From Deinococcus psychrotolerans (GTDB taxonomy: Bacteria; Deinococcota; Deinococci; Deinococcales; Deinococcaceae): a stretch of 64,000 nt of DNA. Positions within the stretch are counted from its first letter, which is position 1. The number at the start of each line of letters is the position of its first letter. The stretch spans positions 1,318,501 through 1,382,500 of the forward strand of contig NZ_CP034183.1 in the NCBI RefSeq assembly GCF_003860465.1, read 5' to 3'. Positions 8,686 through 19,052 of this stretch are shown here, in pieces. A program made the position numbers and the translations under genes. The notes under the pieces are model-generated. The model was not told where the DNA came from. It saw only the letters and a program-made list of their open reading frames with translations, and did not search any database.

Positions 8686-9458
8686 TGCTGACTCTCATTG
8701 CTCTTGAATTTCGCAAGCTGTTCGGTGCCCGCAGCGCCCGCTTGGCCGTTCTCATCTGCGTGCTGCTGCCGTGGATTTGGCCGCTCGCCCCGCGCCTCAA
8801 AGAAGTGTATAACCTGGTCATCGTCAGCGGCTGGCAAGTGCCGACGCTCTCGCTGATTACCATCACCCAGTTTTTGCTGCCGCTCTTGGTGGCCCTGACC
8901 TGCGCCGAGATGATCGGCAGCGAGATTTCGCAGGGCACGCTGGCTCCGCTGATTTTGCGCCCGATTGACCGCAGCCGAATTATCATCGCCAAACTGATTA
9001 CTGCGCTGATTTACCCGGCCATGCTGCTCACCGTGCTGCTGGTGGCCAGTATGGTGGCGGGCCTGCGCTTCGGCTTCGGCGATTTCAGCGGCGGCACCGG
9101 GCTGGGGCCGGGCCTATTCGTGGGCGTGGGCCAACTCAGCAGCGGCGAGGCGTTTGGCCAAGTGCTGCGCTCCTTTTTCCTCGACGCCCTGGCGCTGATG
9201 CCGATTGCGGCGCTGGCCCTGCTCTTCGCGGTGCTTTACCTCAACACGGCGGCGGCGGCGCTGGCTACGCTGGCCACCATCCAGATCATGAATATGTTGG
9301 TGGTCTTTCCCGAAGCGCTGCAAAAGATTTTGATTACCACTTACCTCGATCTCTACAGCCGTCAGGGAGATTTGACACAGCCGATCATCTTAATGGTCAT
9401 TTACACGGTCGGCTTTTCAGTGTTGGCGATCTTCGCTTTCGAGAAACGGGATTTGTAA
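8685..9458 (+). CDS. ABC-2 type transporter permease
   Basis: The 257-residue hydrophobic protein has about six membrane helices, for example [53 protein letters not shown] and the last helix before EKRDL. The motif [20 protein letters not shown] is characteristic of ABC-2 permeases of the NatB/YhaP type. It is translationally coupled to the ATPase gene (overlapping TGATG). A strong terminator follows at 9478. Confidence 0.88.
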   Translation: MLTLIALEFRKLFGARSARLAVLICVLLPWIWPLAPRLKEVYNLVIVSGWQVPTLSLITITQFLLPLLVALTCAEMIGSEISQGTLAPLILRPIDRSRIIIAKLITALIYPAMLLTVLLVASMVAGLRFGFGDFSGGTGLGPGLFVGVGQLSSGEAFGQVLRSFFLDALALMPIAALALLFAVLYLNTAAAALATLATIQIMNMLVVFPEALQKILITTYLDLYSRQGDLTQPIILMVIYTVGFSVLAIFAFEKRDL

Positions 9459-9477
9459 CAAGTAGATGGCAAAGAGA

Positions 9478-9514
9478 AGCGGGCGGGAGTGTCAAGACTC
9501 CTCGCCCGCTTTTT
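9478..9514 (+). terminator. Intrinsic terminator of the ABC-2 operon
   Basis: GCGGGCG plus GGAGT pairs with ACTCC plus CGCCCGC across a 6-nt loop, followed by TTTTTG. The stem spans 9479-9509 with one bulged T. Confidence 0.9.
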
Positions 9515-9528
9515 GTTAGACTCGATTT

Positions 9529-9984
9529 GTGAAACGATTTGATTTTTTACTAACAGGCACACTACTTTTGGCAGGTTGCAACACAGTCACACTCCCAAAC
9601 CCTACAAGCTCGGAAATTGAAACTGCGCCTTCAAGCATCACTTTAAGCGGAGCAACAATCACTGTCACAGCAGAAATAGTCAACAGCGGAAACAACAGAA
9701 AGAGCCCCACATTTGCCATCATCAACTTAGCTTCTGATCTTCCCATTCCGTCCAATGTGGTCGCTCATAGTTTTTATATTTTGGCTGGAGACAAAGTGTA
9801 TAAAAGTGCTCCAATAAGCAAAGAGGTCTTCATCAACGGTAACCGACGCTACACAGCTGAGTTAAATATCCGATTAGATGACGGAACGGCAATAAGATTT
9901 GCCGCGTTGATGACAGATGGAAAGACGACTCGACTAGTTCAACTTAACCAACCCATCAAAGTCAAAACTGTCTTCGTCTCTTAG
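9529..9984 (+). CDS. Small AT-rich predicted lipoprotein of unknown function
   Basis: This 151-residue protein begins with a short lipoprotein signal (MKRFDFLLTGTLLLAGC) with the lipobox LLAGC and lipidated Cys 17. The mature part is Ser/Thr-rich and beta-prone (SSITLSGATITVTAEIVNSG), reminiscent of an immunoglobulin-like fold, but I recognise no family. The DNA is visibly AT-richer than its neighbours (codons such as ACA, AAA, TTA are common), which suggests acquisition by transfer or weak codon selection. The start is GTG at 9529 with TAGACT (9517-9522) 6 nt before it, partly inside the preceding terminator. It is followed by the convergent era gene. Confidence 0.65.
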   Translation: MKRFDFLLTGTLLLAGCNTVTLPNPTSSEIETAPSSITLSGATITVTAEIVNSGNNRKSPTFAIINLASDLPIPSNVVAHSFYILAGDKVYKSAPISKEVFINGNRRYTAELNIRLDDGTAIRFAALMTDGKTTRLVQLNQPIKVKTVFVS

Positions 9985-10005
9985 AAAAAGGGTGAAGATA
10001 CTTTA

Positions 10006-10923
10006 TTACTCGTATCCCAACTCGCGTAGAGCCTCAACGTCTTCACGCCAACCGTTGATCACGATGACTTCCAAGCCCAGATAGACTTTGTGGTTCAGGA
10101 AGACTTCGAGTTGCTTGCGGGCCGCTTGACCGATTTCGCGCAGTTGCTTGCCGCCTGCGCCGATGACCATACCTTTGTGGGAGCTTTTTTCAACGATGAT
10201 CTCACCCTCGATACGCTGAAGGCCGTCGTCACGCTCCGTCCACGAGTTGACGCGGGTGGCCACCGCGTAAGGCAACTCGTCGCGCAACTTCTTCATGGCT
10301 TCCTCGCGGATGATCTCGGCGGCCCACTGCTCGCGGCTCTGATCGCTGCTGGCTCCACGCGGAAAGAAAAAGGGATTCTCCGGCAGCTCCGAGAGAAGTT
10401 GGTCGCGCAGCTCCTGTACCCGCGCCGGATTGTTCTGGGCGCTGAGCATCACTTCGCTGAGCTGTTCGCGGCCTTCCAGCAACGCCTTATACAGCTTCAT
10501 GGCCTCGTCGGGGTACTTGGCCACGTCGGTTTTGTTGCCCACCAAGGTCAGCGCCTTGGGCAAATCCCGAATCTGGCGGGCCACCATTCGGTCTTCGTCG
10601 GTGGGCGGATGGCGCAGATCCACCACCCACACCACCGCGTCCACGTCGCTCAGAGCCGTATTGACTTCGTTGTTCATGTACTTGCCCATAGCGTCTTTGG
10701 GCTTGTGAATGCCGGGGGTATCCACAAAGACGAGCTGCGCGTCGTCGGTGGTGTAGATGCCGCGCACCCCTTTGCGGGTGGTTTGCGGGCGGGGGCTGGT
10801 CGGGGCCACCTTGACACCCAAAAAGGTATTGAGGAGAGTGCTTTTGCCCACATTGGGCTTGCCGATAATCGCCACGAACCCTGAACGGGTCGGCGCGTCG
10901 GTTCTGGAAGAGAAATCCGTCAT
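10006..10923 (-). CDS. era: GTPase Era
   Basis: Era is an essential GTPase that binds 16S rRNA and helps assemble the 30S subunit. The 305-residue protein shows all G motifs: G1 [10 protein letters not shown]3 DTPGIHKP and G4 GNKTD. A C-terminal KH RNA-binding domain follows, with [15 protein letters not shown] and the closing segment [20 protein letters not shown]. Length and order match the family. The gene appears to stand alone. Confidence 0.96.
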   Translation of the reverse strand: MTDFSSRTDAPTRSGFVAIIGKPNVGKSTLLNTFLGVKVAPTSPRPQTTRKGVRGIYTTDDAQLVFVDTPGIHKPKDAMGKYMNNEVNTALSDVDAVVWVVDLRHPPTDEDRMVARQIRDLPKALTLVGNKTDVAKYPDEAMKLYKALLEGREQLSEVMLSAQNNPARVQELRDQLLSELPENPFFFPRGASSDQSREQWAAEIIREEAMKKLRDELPYAVATRVNSWTERDDGLQRIEGEIIVEKSSHKGMVIGAGGKQLREIGQAARKQLEVFLNHKVYLGLEVIVINGWREDVEALRELGYE

Positions 10924-10987
10924 GTGGGCATTGTCTCACGGCCAGCCGCTTCCTAATGCGCTTCGCTCTTATTCGGCCACCCTAACC

Positions 10988-12310
10988 CTACTCGGCCATG
11001 CGCTGCCGGATGTGGTTGATGTCCCAGCCGGTCAGATTGGCCAGCGTCTGGGCTTGCAGCTCAGCTCGGCGCTTGAGTGAAGCGGTGTAACTCTTGCTGG
11101 CCGCGCAGGTTTTGCCACTCTCAGCAGGGTGGCGCAGAATGTAGCGGCCCTGAAAGGTGTCTTGATTGTCAGTGAGCTTGAACTGCAAATCTTCGGGAAA
11201 GGTGGCGCGGGTATAGCGCACGTGCAGGCGCGTGAGGAACACCGGCTTGGCTTCACCGTTTCCGCTCGGCCGGATAGAACCCTGGCCCGGCGGCGGTAAC
11301 GGCACCGACCTGCCGCCGAAGCCCTGCTGCTGCTCCCAGAACACCCCCGCTTTCTTGAGTTCGGCGGCCGTCGGCGGCTCACCCGCGCAGGGATCGCAGT
11401 TGTTGGTGTTCCAGGCATACTCCATAAAAGCTACGCTTTTGCCTTCACGCTCGTAAGCTTTACGAAACACATGACGGTAAAAGGAACCGAACTGATCTTG
11501 AACCAGCATCGGCACTTCTTTGTCGGTAGGAATCGGCGCGGTGCGGTAATTGCTGGTTTCCACCCGGCCATACGGCGAAAGCAGATACACCGTCAAATCT
11601 TGCTCACCCGGCGAGTTGAGCGTGCCGAGGCGAATCGGCAACATAAACTTGTCGGACGTGTAAGACAGTACAATCGGATTGAGGAATCCGCCGCCGCTCT
11701 TATCGAAGCGCTCCATATTGACACGCACCACGAAGAATTTCATGCCGCCTTTGATGTAGCCGCCCAGCATTTCATCGGCTCCAGCGGGTAACTTATAGCC
11801 TTCGCCGCGCAAATAAGTGGCGAGGCCGTCTTGCTGCTTGGCGCTCAAAATCACGATGTCGTACTCGCCCACCTGATAGCTGGCTTCAATTTTGACGCCC
11901 AAGGCATTGGCGCGGGCCTCCGATTTTTGCATGGGAGCTGCACTCGGCGCGGGCACAGCATCCATCATCACGGGCGGAGGCGCACACGGGTCTTCGTCAA
12001 AATATTCCACCAGCCTCGGTGCGCTGTAGGCGTCCAGCTTTTTGATGATGCTGGGATCGCCGATGCTCAGATCCTCGCGCTTCGGCACCACCGGAATCGG
12101 CACGATGCGGGCAAAGTCTTTGGCGTCGCCCTGATAGTCGTTCATCATGGTGAACACGCTGCGTTTGCCGTCGCGGGCGATCACCACCTGATTGCTGCGG
12201 TTAAACAGCTTGGTGTCACCTTTGGCCACAAAAAAGCCGCAAAATCCCAGCGCCGACGAAGCCAGAGCGAAGCTGAGCAGAGTGTAGGTGCGCCGCTTGA
12301 GTCGTTTCAT
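10988..12310 (-). CDS. DUF2330 domain-containing exported protein
   Basis: This 440-residue protein has an N-terminal signal/anchor (MKRLKRRTYTLLSFALASSA). It then shows the DUF2330 hallmark FCGFFVAKGDTKLFNRSNQV, followed by a conserved acidic/aromatic core (NDYQGDAKDFA, DAYSAPRLVEYFDEDPC). It is presumably exported and anchored or processed at the membrane; the biochemical role of the family is unknown. The ATG at 12310 is preferred over 12346 because GGGAGG lies 9 nt upstream. It has several cysteines in the mature part (for example CDPCAGEPP), compatible with disulphides outside the cytosol. Confidence 0.8.
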   Translation of the reverse strand: MKRLKRRTYTLLSFALASSALGFCGFFVAKGDTKLFNRSNQVVIARDGKRSVFTMMNDYQGDAKDFARIVPIPVVPKREDLSIGDPSIIKKLDAYSAPRLVEYFDEDPCAPPPVMMDAVPAPSAAPMQKSEARANALGVKIEASYQVGEYDIVILSAKQQDGLATYLRGEGYKLPAGADEMLGGYIKGGMKFFVVRVNMERFDKSGGGFLNPIVLSYTSDKFMLPIRLGTLNSPGEQDLTVYLLSPYGRVETSNYRTAPIPTDKEVPMLVQDQFGSFYRHVFRKAYEREGKSVAFMEYAWNTNNCDPCAGEPPTAAELKKAGVFWEQQQGFGGRSVPLPPPGQGSIRPSGNGEAKPVFLTRLHVRYTRATFPEDLQFKLTDNQDTFQGRYILRHPAESGKTCAASKSYTASLKRRAELQAQTLANLTGWDINHIRQRMAE

Positions 12311-12550
12311 GGATGGGCCTCCCGAAGCGAAAATGAACGAAACCATTGGGCCGAAACCTAACTGAGATTACGCTTTCATCTGAGCATTATTTTGGGTGAG
12401 AAGTGAGCGTGCGTGACAGTGTGGCAAAGCAAGCGGACACTTTCCCTGCCTACGGTGCTGGCTTGAGGCTATGCCCAAAAAATCGGCTTCCCGAAAATGA
12501 TGCGGTAGGGCGCTTGTGTGCCGCTTAGATGAGCTAAACTGCTGGCTGAC

Positions 12551-13285
12551 ATGGCAGGACACAGCAAATGGTCGCAGATCAAACGGAAAAAGGGAGCCAA
12601 CGACAAAAAGCGTTCGGCCACCATCAGCAAACACCTTCGGGCCATCACGGCAGCGGTTCGCTCCGGCGGCAGCGGCGACCCTGCGGGCAATCTGAGCCTC
12701 AAAAACTCGATTGCCGCCGCCAAAACAGACAACGTGCCAGTCGACAATATCGACAACGCCATCAAGCGGGCCATCAGCAGCGAGAGTGGGGCCACCGAGT
12801 ACAAGGAAGCGGTCTACGAGGGCTACGGCCCCGGCGGAACCGCTCTTTACGTCGAAACGCTGACCGACAATGTCAACCGCACGGTGGCCGAAGTCCGCAG
12901 TGTGTTTAGCAAAAAGGGCGGCAGCATGGGCAACAGCGGCTCGGTAGCGTGGCAGTTTGAAAACAAGGGCCTGATCTACTTGCCGGAAAACTCCGAAGCC
13001 GCGCAGGAAACCGCCATCGAACTCGGCGCGGAAGACTTGCAGGAAGGCGAGGAAGGCTTGGAGATCAGCACCGCGCCCAACGATTTGTATGCGGTTTCAG
13101 AAGGCCTCACCGAAAAAGGCTTCAAAGTGGAGAGCGCCCAGCTTTCACGGGTGCCCAGCAGCACGGTGGCGGTCAGCGGCGATGACGTGAGCAAGCTGAT
13201 GACGCTCATCGAAGCGCTCGAAGATTTGGACGACGTACAAAACGTTTATTCCAACGCCGAGTGGCCGGAAGACACCGACGAATAG
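12551..13285 (+). CDS. YebC/PmpR family DNA-binding or translation factor
   Basis: The 244-residue protein starts [21 protein letters not shown], the invariant opening of the YebC/TACO1 family, and keeps the three-domain layout to the acidic C-terminus. Members have been described as transcription regulators and, more recently, as factors that help ribosomes through difficult stretches. I cannot tell which applies here. A TAAACT box at 12535-12540 lies 10 nt before the ATG and a TTGTGT at 12514-12519 could be its -35 (15-bp spacing), so the leader would be very short. Confidence 0.93.
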   Translation: MAGHSKWSQIKRKKGANDKKRSATISKHLRAITAAVRSGGSGDPAGNLSLKNSIAAAKTDNVPVDNIDNAIKRAISSESGATEYKEAVYEGYGPGGTALYVETLTDNVNRTVAEVRSVFSKKGGSMGNSGSVAWQFENKGLIYLPENSEAAQETAIELGAEDLQEGEEGLEISTAPNDLYAVSEGLTEKGFKVESAQLSRVPSSTVAVSGDDVSKLMTLIEALEDLDDVQNVYSNAEWPEDTDE

Positions 13286-13291
13286 AGCGTC

Positions 13292-13861
13292 TCAGCCCTC
13301 CAGCACCCCGAAGTAAATTTCATCCAAGCTCAGCGAGAGATTCAGGCACGGCAAAGCAATATCGCCTTGCCCAACCATCTCGCTGAGTTGCCACTGCTTA
13401 ACGCCGCGTCCGTAGGCGTAAACCCGCCGCTCGTTCTGCTCCACGATCAGATAAGTCTGAAGACTGGGGATAGCAGTGTAGGCCTGATATTTGGCGTGCC
13501 GGTCAACGCTGGCGGTGCCTTTGGAAAGAACCTCGACCAATAAACACGGTTCCGTTTCAAAATACGCCTCCCCGTTGTCGGGCTCGCACGCCACCATCAC
13601 GTCGGGGTAGTAAAAGGCATTACTATCTTCTATTCGCAGTTTCATATCGGCCATGGAGGTGCGGCAGCCTAAGCGTGTGGCAGCAGCATCCACCGCTTTG
13701 ATGATGTTGAGGCTGATCCGCATATGGGCTTTGCTCGTCCCCGCCTGTGAACGCGTAGCGCCGTGCAGCGGATACACGAATCCGCCCACGTACTCACGCT
13801 TGACGGGGCTGAGTTCCTCGGTACGCAAGTAGTCCTCAACACTCATCGCCTTCTGTGTCAT
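13292..13861 (-). CDS. Uma2 family (DUF820) putative PD-(D/E)XK endonuclease
   Basis: This roughly 189-residue protein matches the Uma2 family. It has an N-terminal MSVEDYLRTEELSPVKREYV, the catalytic-core YYPDVMVACEP with Asp, and then LLVEVLSKGTASVDRHAKY with the Glu and downstream Lys/Tyr typical of this restriction-like fold. Uma2 proteins are numerous in cyanobacteria and Deinococcus and their role is unsettled. ATG 13861 (MTQKAMS) is chosen; 13846 (MSVEDY) is possible and the frame opens to 13939. It is divergent from the Rrf2 gene and converges closely on yebC. Confidence 0.82.
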   Translation of the reverse strand: MTQKAMSVEDYLRTEELSPVKREYVGGFVYPLHGATRSQAGTSKAHMRISLNIIKAVDAAATRLGCRTSMADMKLRIEDSNAFYYPDVMVACEPDNGEAYFETEPCLLVEVLSKGTASVDRHAKYQAYTAIPSLQTYLIVEQNERRVYAYGRGVKQWQLSEMVGQGDIALPCLNLSLSLDEIYFGVLEG

Positions 13862-13919
13862 TGGCGTGGGGCTGGGCTGCTCATGGCCAAAGCATACCCC
13901 CAAAGCCGGAGCACAATAC

Positions 13920-13949
13920 CTGACAAAACAGCTCAACAAGCGCTAAACT
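13920..13949 (+). promoter_or_regulatory. Promoter of the Rrf2 regulator gene
   Basis: CTGACA (13920-13925), an 18-bp spacer and TAAACT (13944-13949) form a good vegetative promoter. The expected start of transcription is only 2-4 nt before the ATG at 13959. Confidence 0.65.
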
Positions 13950-13958
13950 CAGACTTCT

Positions 13959-14426
13959 ATGCGCTTATCCACCACCGACATCTATGCTTTTCAGGCGCTG
14001 GGCTACCTCGGCACGCAGGAGGCTCAGCGCTGGGTGTCCAGCGAAGAGATCAGCGAACACACCCATATCGCTCGGCCCTATTTGGTGCGGATTCTAGCCG
14101 CACTCAGCGCCAAAGGCGTGGTGAAAAGCAAAAAAGGGATCGGCGGCGGCTACTCCCTCGCGCGCAGGCCGCAGCTCATTTCGCTGTGCGAGGTGGTTCG
14201 CGCCGTGGACGGGCCGGTGGCTCCGCTGTCTTGCATCAGCCTAAACTGGCGCGAGAGCTGCGTGGAAGAAGAGCGCTGCCACGCCCGCAACACGATTTAT
14301 ACCCGCATGAGAGACGCCATGCTCTCGGTGCTGCAAGAATTCAGCGTGCAGGATTTGGTGATCGACGCCCAGCAGGGGGTGAGCTACGGCCACTGCTTGG
14401 GGCACCTGCTCAAGCCCAACGCCTGA
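13959..14426 (+). CDS. Rrf2 family transcriptional regulator
   Basis: This 155-residue protein has the Rrf2 winged helix-turn-helix: [37 protein letters not shown] and [18 protein letters not shown] segment with three cysteines ([17 protein letters not shown]) lies where IscR/NsrR carry their iron-sulphur ligands. The spacing is C-x8-C-x5-C rather than the usual near-equal spacing, so cluster binding is likely but not certain. Targets may include the gene itself and the OsmC-type peroxidase gene 130 bp downstream, which would fit redox or NO sensing. That link is inference from proximity. Confidence 0.88.
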   Translation: MRLSTTDIYAFQALGYLGTQEAQRWVSSEEISEHTHIARPYLVRILAALSAKGVVKSKKGIGGGYSLARRPQLISLCEVVRAVDGPVAPLSCISLNWRESCVEEERCHARNTIYTRMRDAMLSVLQEFSVQDLVIDAQQGVSYGHCLGHLLKPNA

Positions 14427-14558
14427 GCTGCTTAGCTTTTCTAAATCAAACTTCACCGCTGAGCCGGAACCGTATCGCCTCCTACCGAGAGCGGGCACAG
14501 TGCCCAGCACACTGGCGAACATGACCAAACCGACGCTCACGGGGGCCACGCCGGACAT

Positions 14559-14921
14559 GTGGACAGCCAAGACGATCAACTCAAAGTTCGCCTGGCCGTA
14601 CCCACCGAACTCGGCGGCAACGGCAGAGAAGGCAGCACGCCGGAGCAGCTCTTTGCCGCCGCGCTGGCGTCCTGCTTTGAAAGCGCGATGGGCGCAGCCG
14701 CCCGCGCCGAGCACTATCCCGAGTTCGGGGTGATGGGCGTGCGGGCCGAGGTCGGCTTGATTGCCAACGGTGAGGCGCATGATTTGACGGGAGCGCTGGA
14801 CATCACCCTGCCCGAATTGACGCGGGAGCAAGCCCAGCACCTCGTCGATAAAGGCAAAGCCATCTGCGCCTACAGCCGCGCTCTGGGTGACAAGATCGAA
14901 TACCGTCTTCACGAATCCTGA
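14559..14921 (+). CDS. OsmC/Ohr family organic hydroperoxide reductase, N-terminus disturbed
   Basis: The 120-residue frame is an OsmC/Ohr protein. It has [21 protein letters not shown], the peroxidatic cysteine in ALASCFES and the second cysteine in AICAYSRA. Ohr enzymes reduce organic hydroperoxides using two cysteines and are usually about 140 residues. The only start in frame is a GTG at 14559 without a ribosome binding site. Typical Ohr sequence ([10 protein letters not shown]) continues upstream in the same frame with no ATG, GTG or TTG back to the stop at 14460-14462. A plausible original start, ATG 14521 (MTK), is in another frame. So either a small indel has shifted the N-terminus or an unusual start is used. 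Confidence 0.75.
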   Translation: MDSQDDQLKVRLAVPTELGGNGREGSTPEQLFAAALASCFESAMGAAARAEHYPEFGVMGVRAEVGLIANGEAHDLTGALDITLPELTREQAQHLVDKGKAICAYSRALGDKIEYRLHES

Positions 14922-14970
14922 AGCGGACGATTCTGGCGCTTACCCTACGACCCAACTTCTCACGCCCTGC

Positions 14971-16737
14971 TCAGTCATCGGCCAGCACGCCCTCGGAGAG
15001 CAGAGCGGCCTGCTCCAGCGCGGCGTAGCGGCCACCGCGCAGGCGGCGCAGCACTTCGGGCTTGCCGTCCTCCACGATTTCACCGCCTTCCAGCACCACG
15101 ATCCGGTCGGCGCTGCGGGCCAGCGACAAGCGGTGGGTGACGATTAAGGCGGTGCGGCCCCGCATCAAGCGTTCCAGAGCGCCGACGATCTGCGTTTCCG
15201 ATTCGGTGTCCAGGGCGCTGGTGGGTTCGTCGAGCAGCAGCACGGCGGGGTTGGCCAGCAGCACCCGCGCGATGGCGAGGCGTTGGCGCTGGCCGCCCGA
15301 CAGCCGCACACCGCGCTCACCGACCATGGTGTTCAGGCCCTGCGGCAAGGCAGCCACGAACTCAGCCGCGCCCGCCACCGTCAAAGCCGCCTGCACTTCT
15401 TCCGGGGTGGCGTCTGGTCGGGCATACCGGACATTTTCCAGCACCGTGTCGTGAAAAAGGAAGGTGTCTTGCTGCATCACGGTGGCGGCGCGGCGCAGCG
15501 AGGGCAAGGTCAGTTCACTCACGTCTTGGCCGTCTAAGGTGACCCGCCCCGCTTGGGGATCGTAGGTGCGGGTCAGCAGTCCGATCAAGGTGCTTTTGCC
15601 CGCGCCCGACGCGCCGAGCAGCGCCACCCGCTGCCCCGCCGGAACGTGCAGGCTCAGTGCCTTCAAAACGGGCGCGGCGGAGTCGTAGCCAAAGGTGATG
15701 TGCTCGAAAGCCACCTCGCCGCGTACAGGCTGAGCGAGTGGGCGAGCGCCGGGCAACTCGGCGATCTGCTGCGGCGCGTCCAGCACCTGAAAAATGCGCC
15801 GCCCGCTGGCTTCGGCCCGCTGCAACAAGTCGTTGATATTGACCAGGTCGTCAATCGGGCCGTAAAAGTAGCGTCCGTAACCCCGGTAAGCCAGCAGGCC
15901 GCCCAGCGTAAATTGACCGCGACTGATCAGCAGCACGCCGCCGCCGAGCATCAAGATGTTGCCGAAGTTGGACACGAAGCGCACCACCGGAAAAGCCCGG
16001 TTGCGCAGTTGCACGGCTTTGACTCCTTCCTGATAGAGCGACTCACCGATGGCTTCTACTTTCTGGGCCTCGGCGTCCTCGCGGGCAAAGCCCTGCACCA
16101 CCCGGATACCCGCCAGCCGGTCGGCGATCAGCGCCGACAAATCGCCGAGGCGGTTCCGGGCCGCGCGGTAAGCCGGGCGAACGTTGCTGTTGTAGCGCCG
16201 CAGCAGCAAGCCCACCACCAGCATCGGCAGCGTCACGATCACGCCCAGCAGCGGTTGGAGGGCGATAAAAATAGCGACCACCCCGATTAAGCGCAGGGCG
16301 TTGCCCAGCACGGCGTCGGTGCCGCGCAGCAGCACATCTTGAATGCCGTCCACGTCGGCGGTGACGCGGGAAAGCAGGTCGCCGCTGCGCTGAGACTCAA
16401 AGTAAGCCGCCGATTGCCCGGCCAGTTTGTTGTACAGCCGCATCCTCAGATCAAAAGTCAGTTGCTGCCCGGCCCGCTCCAGCAGCAGCCCGCGCCAAGC
16501 GGCCAACACCTGCTGCGCGGCGAAGATGACCACCAGCAGCGCCAGTTGCCAGCCGACAAAGCGCCAATCGCGTTTCATGAGGCCCAAATCCACCACCCGG
16601 CCCCACACCAGCGGTGGATAGAGTTCGGCGGCCACACTGCCGATCAAGCAGCACATCCCGATCAGCACGGTGCGGCGGTAAGGCAGCAGCAAGCCGTAAA
16701 GGCGGCGAATAACCGGTGGAGAAGCTGGGGAGAGCAT
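14971..16737 (-). CDS. ABC exporter half-transporter (fused membrane and ATPase domains)
   Basis: This 588-residue protein is a type I ABC exporter. An N-terminal domain of six membrane helices (about residues 1-310) has the coupling sequence ADRLAGIRVVQGFAREDAEA. The nucleotide-binding domain has Walker [13 protein letters not shown], signature [16 protein letters not shown], Walker B AVLLLDEPTSALD and the switch His in VTHRLSLA. Such half-transporters work as dimers to export lipids, drugs or peptides. No partner gene is adjacent, so a homodimer is likely. The substrate is unknown. Confidence 0.92.
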   Translation of the reverse strand: MLSPASPPVIRRLYGLLLPYRRTVLIGMCCLIGSVAAELYPPLVWGRVVDLGLMKRDWRFVGWQLALLVVIFAAQQVLAAWRGLLLERAGQQLTFDLRMRLYNKLAGQSAAYFESQRSGDLLSRVTADVDGIQDVLLRGTDAVLGNALRLIGVVAIFIALQPLLGVIVTLPMLVVGLLLRRYNSNVRPAYRAARNRLGDLSALIADRLAGIRVVQGFAREDAEAQKVEAIGESLYQEGVKAVQLRNRAFPVVRFVSNFGNILMLGGGVLLISRGQFTLGGLLAYRGYGRYFYGPIDDLVNINDLLQRAEASGRRIFQVLDAPQQIAELPGARPLAQPVRGEVAFEHITFGYDSAAPVLKALSLHVPAGQRVALLGASGAGKSTLIGLLTRTYDPQAGRVTLDGQDVSELTLPSLRRAATVMQQDTFLFHDTVLENVRYARPDATPEEVQAALTVAGAAEFVAALPQGLNTMVGERGVRLSGGQRQRLAIARVLLANPAVLLLDEPTSALDTESETQIVGALERLMRGRTALIVTHRLSLARSADRIVVLEGGEIVEDGKPEVLRRLRGGRYAALEQAALLSEGVLADD

Positions 16738-16968
16738 CCGCTGAGGCTAGCGCCTCAAAATGGCTGCCAAGTGTAGGGATTGTCTTGCTCAGTTTCTTCC
16801 GGCCCGGATTCAAGGCTGATCCGCTCGCACAGTTCAGAGTCTGAGTCAGCAGTGAAATCATGAGCACGGCTTGAAACGCCGGTCATGCTTGCTTTTTCAC
16901 ACCCATAAAACACCATGTGCTTGGCGCAGGAAGCCGTCGCAGCTTGCGTATTTGGTTGGCATGACAAG

Positions 16969-17010
16969 TTGACCAAACAACTCACTTTCTTTATTGACAA
17001 GTTTGGTCAA
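16969..17010. promoter_or_regulatory. Inverted repeat, candidate operator of the sulfate-assimilation operon
   Basis: TTGACCAAAC (16969-16978) and GTTTGGTCAA (17001-17010) are perfect reverse complements separated by 22 bp. Both are preceded by GACAAG, giving an additional direct-repeat character. The right arm abuts TAATAC (17011-17016), a -10 box 5 nt before the GTG start at 17022, so a bound protein would sit on the promoter. The regulator is not known. Confidence 0.65.
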
Positions 17011-17021
17011 TAATACCGGGC

Positions 17022-17447
17022 GTGCAAACTGACCTCTCGGCCCTCAAGTTCAACCAGCTCAGCGTGGTGGGCCTCACTGCCGCCGCGCTGCTGTTTCGCC
17101 AGCCTTGGCTGATCGCCGCGCTGGGTGCCGCCATGCTCGCGGGAGCGGTGTGGCCCAAGCGCAGCCCCATGAAAGCGGCTTACCTGGCTGCGTCTCCCCT
17201 GCTGGGCCTGAAGCCCAATCTTGTGGGCGAGTCGCCTGAAGCGCACCACTTCGCGCAGGGCGTCGGCGGCGCATTCTTGCTGGCTTCGGCGCTGGCACTG
17301 CTGAGCGGCCTCACCGGACTGGGCGTGGTTCTCGGCTTCGTGGTGATTGGCTTGGTGCTGCTCAACTTGACCAAAAGCGTTTGTGTGGGGTGTTGGATGT
17401 ACTTCCAGTACAAAATGCTGCGCTACCGCCTGACCGCCAAAGCCTGA
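17022..17447 (+). CDS. DUF4395 membrane protein heading the sulfate-assimilation operon
   Basis: This 141-residue protein matches DUF4395: LKFNQLSVVGLTAAALL at the start, a central KRSPMKAAYLAASPLLGLKP, HHFAQGVGGAFLL, and a final helix with the motif CVGC (Cys121, Cys124) before WMYFQYKML. It has about four membrane helices. The family is often found near sulfur or thiol genes, and the CxxC suggests a thiol redox or metal role, but no function is established. The GTG start 5 nt after TAATAC suggests a leaderless mRNA. It is the first gene of DUF4395-sulfite reductase-cysC-cysH. Confidence 0.78.
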   Translation: MQTDLSALKFNQLSVVGLTAAALLFRQPWLIAALGAAMLAGAVWPKRSPMKAAYLAASPLLGLKPNLVGESPEAHHFAQGVGGAFLLASALALLSGLTGLGVVLGFVVIGLVLLNLTKSVCVGCWMYFQYKMLRYRLTAKA

Positions 17448-17468
17448 CACGATCCCACCGGAGCCCAC

Positions 17469-19048
<1,580 letters not shown>

Positions 19049-19052
<4 letters not shown>

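Noticed and set aside
14500..14733. Alternative 77-codon gene overlapping the Ohr start
   Set aside because: Its product has no domain, while the overlapping frame has clear Ohr motifs. It matters only as the possible source of the shifted start.
16755..17000. 81-codon minus-strand frame before the sulfate operon
   Set aside because: No ribosome binding site, no recognisable motif, and it covers the inverted repeat and promoter of the DUF4395 operon.
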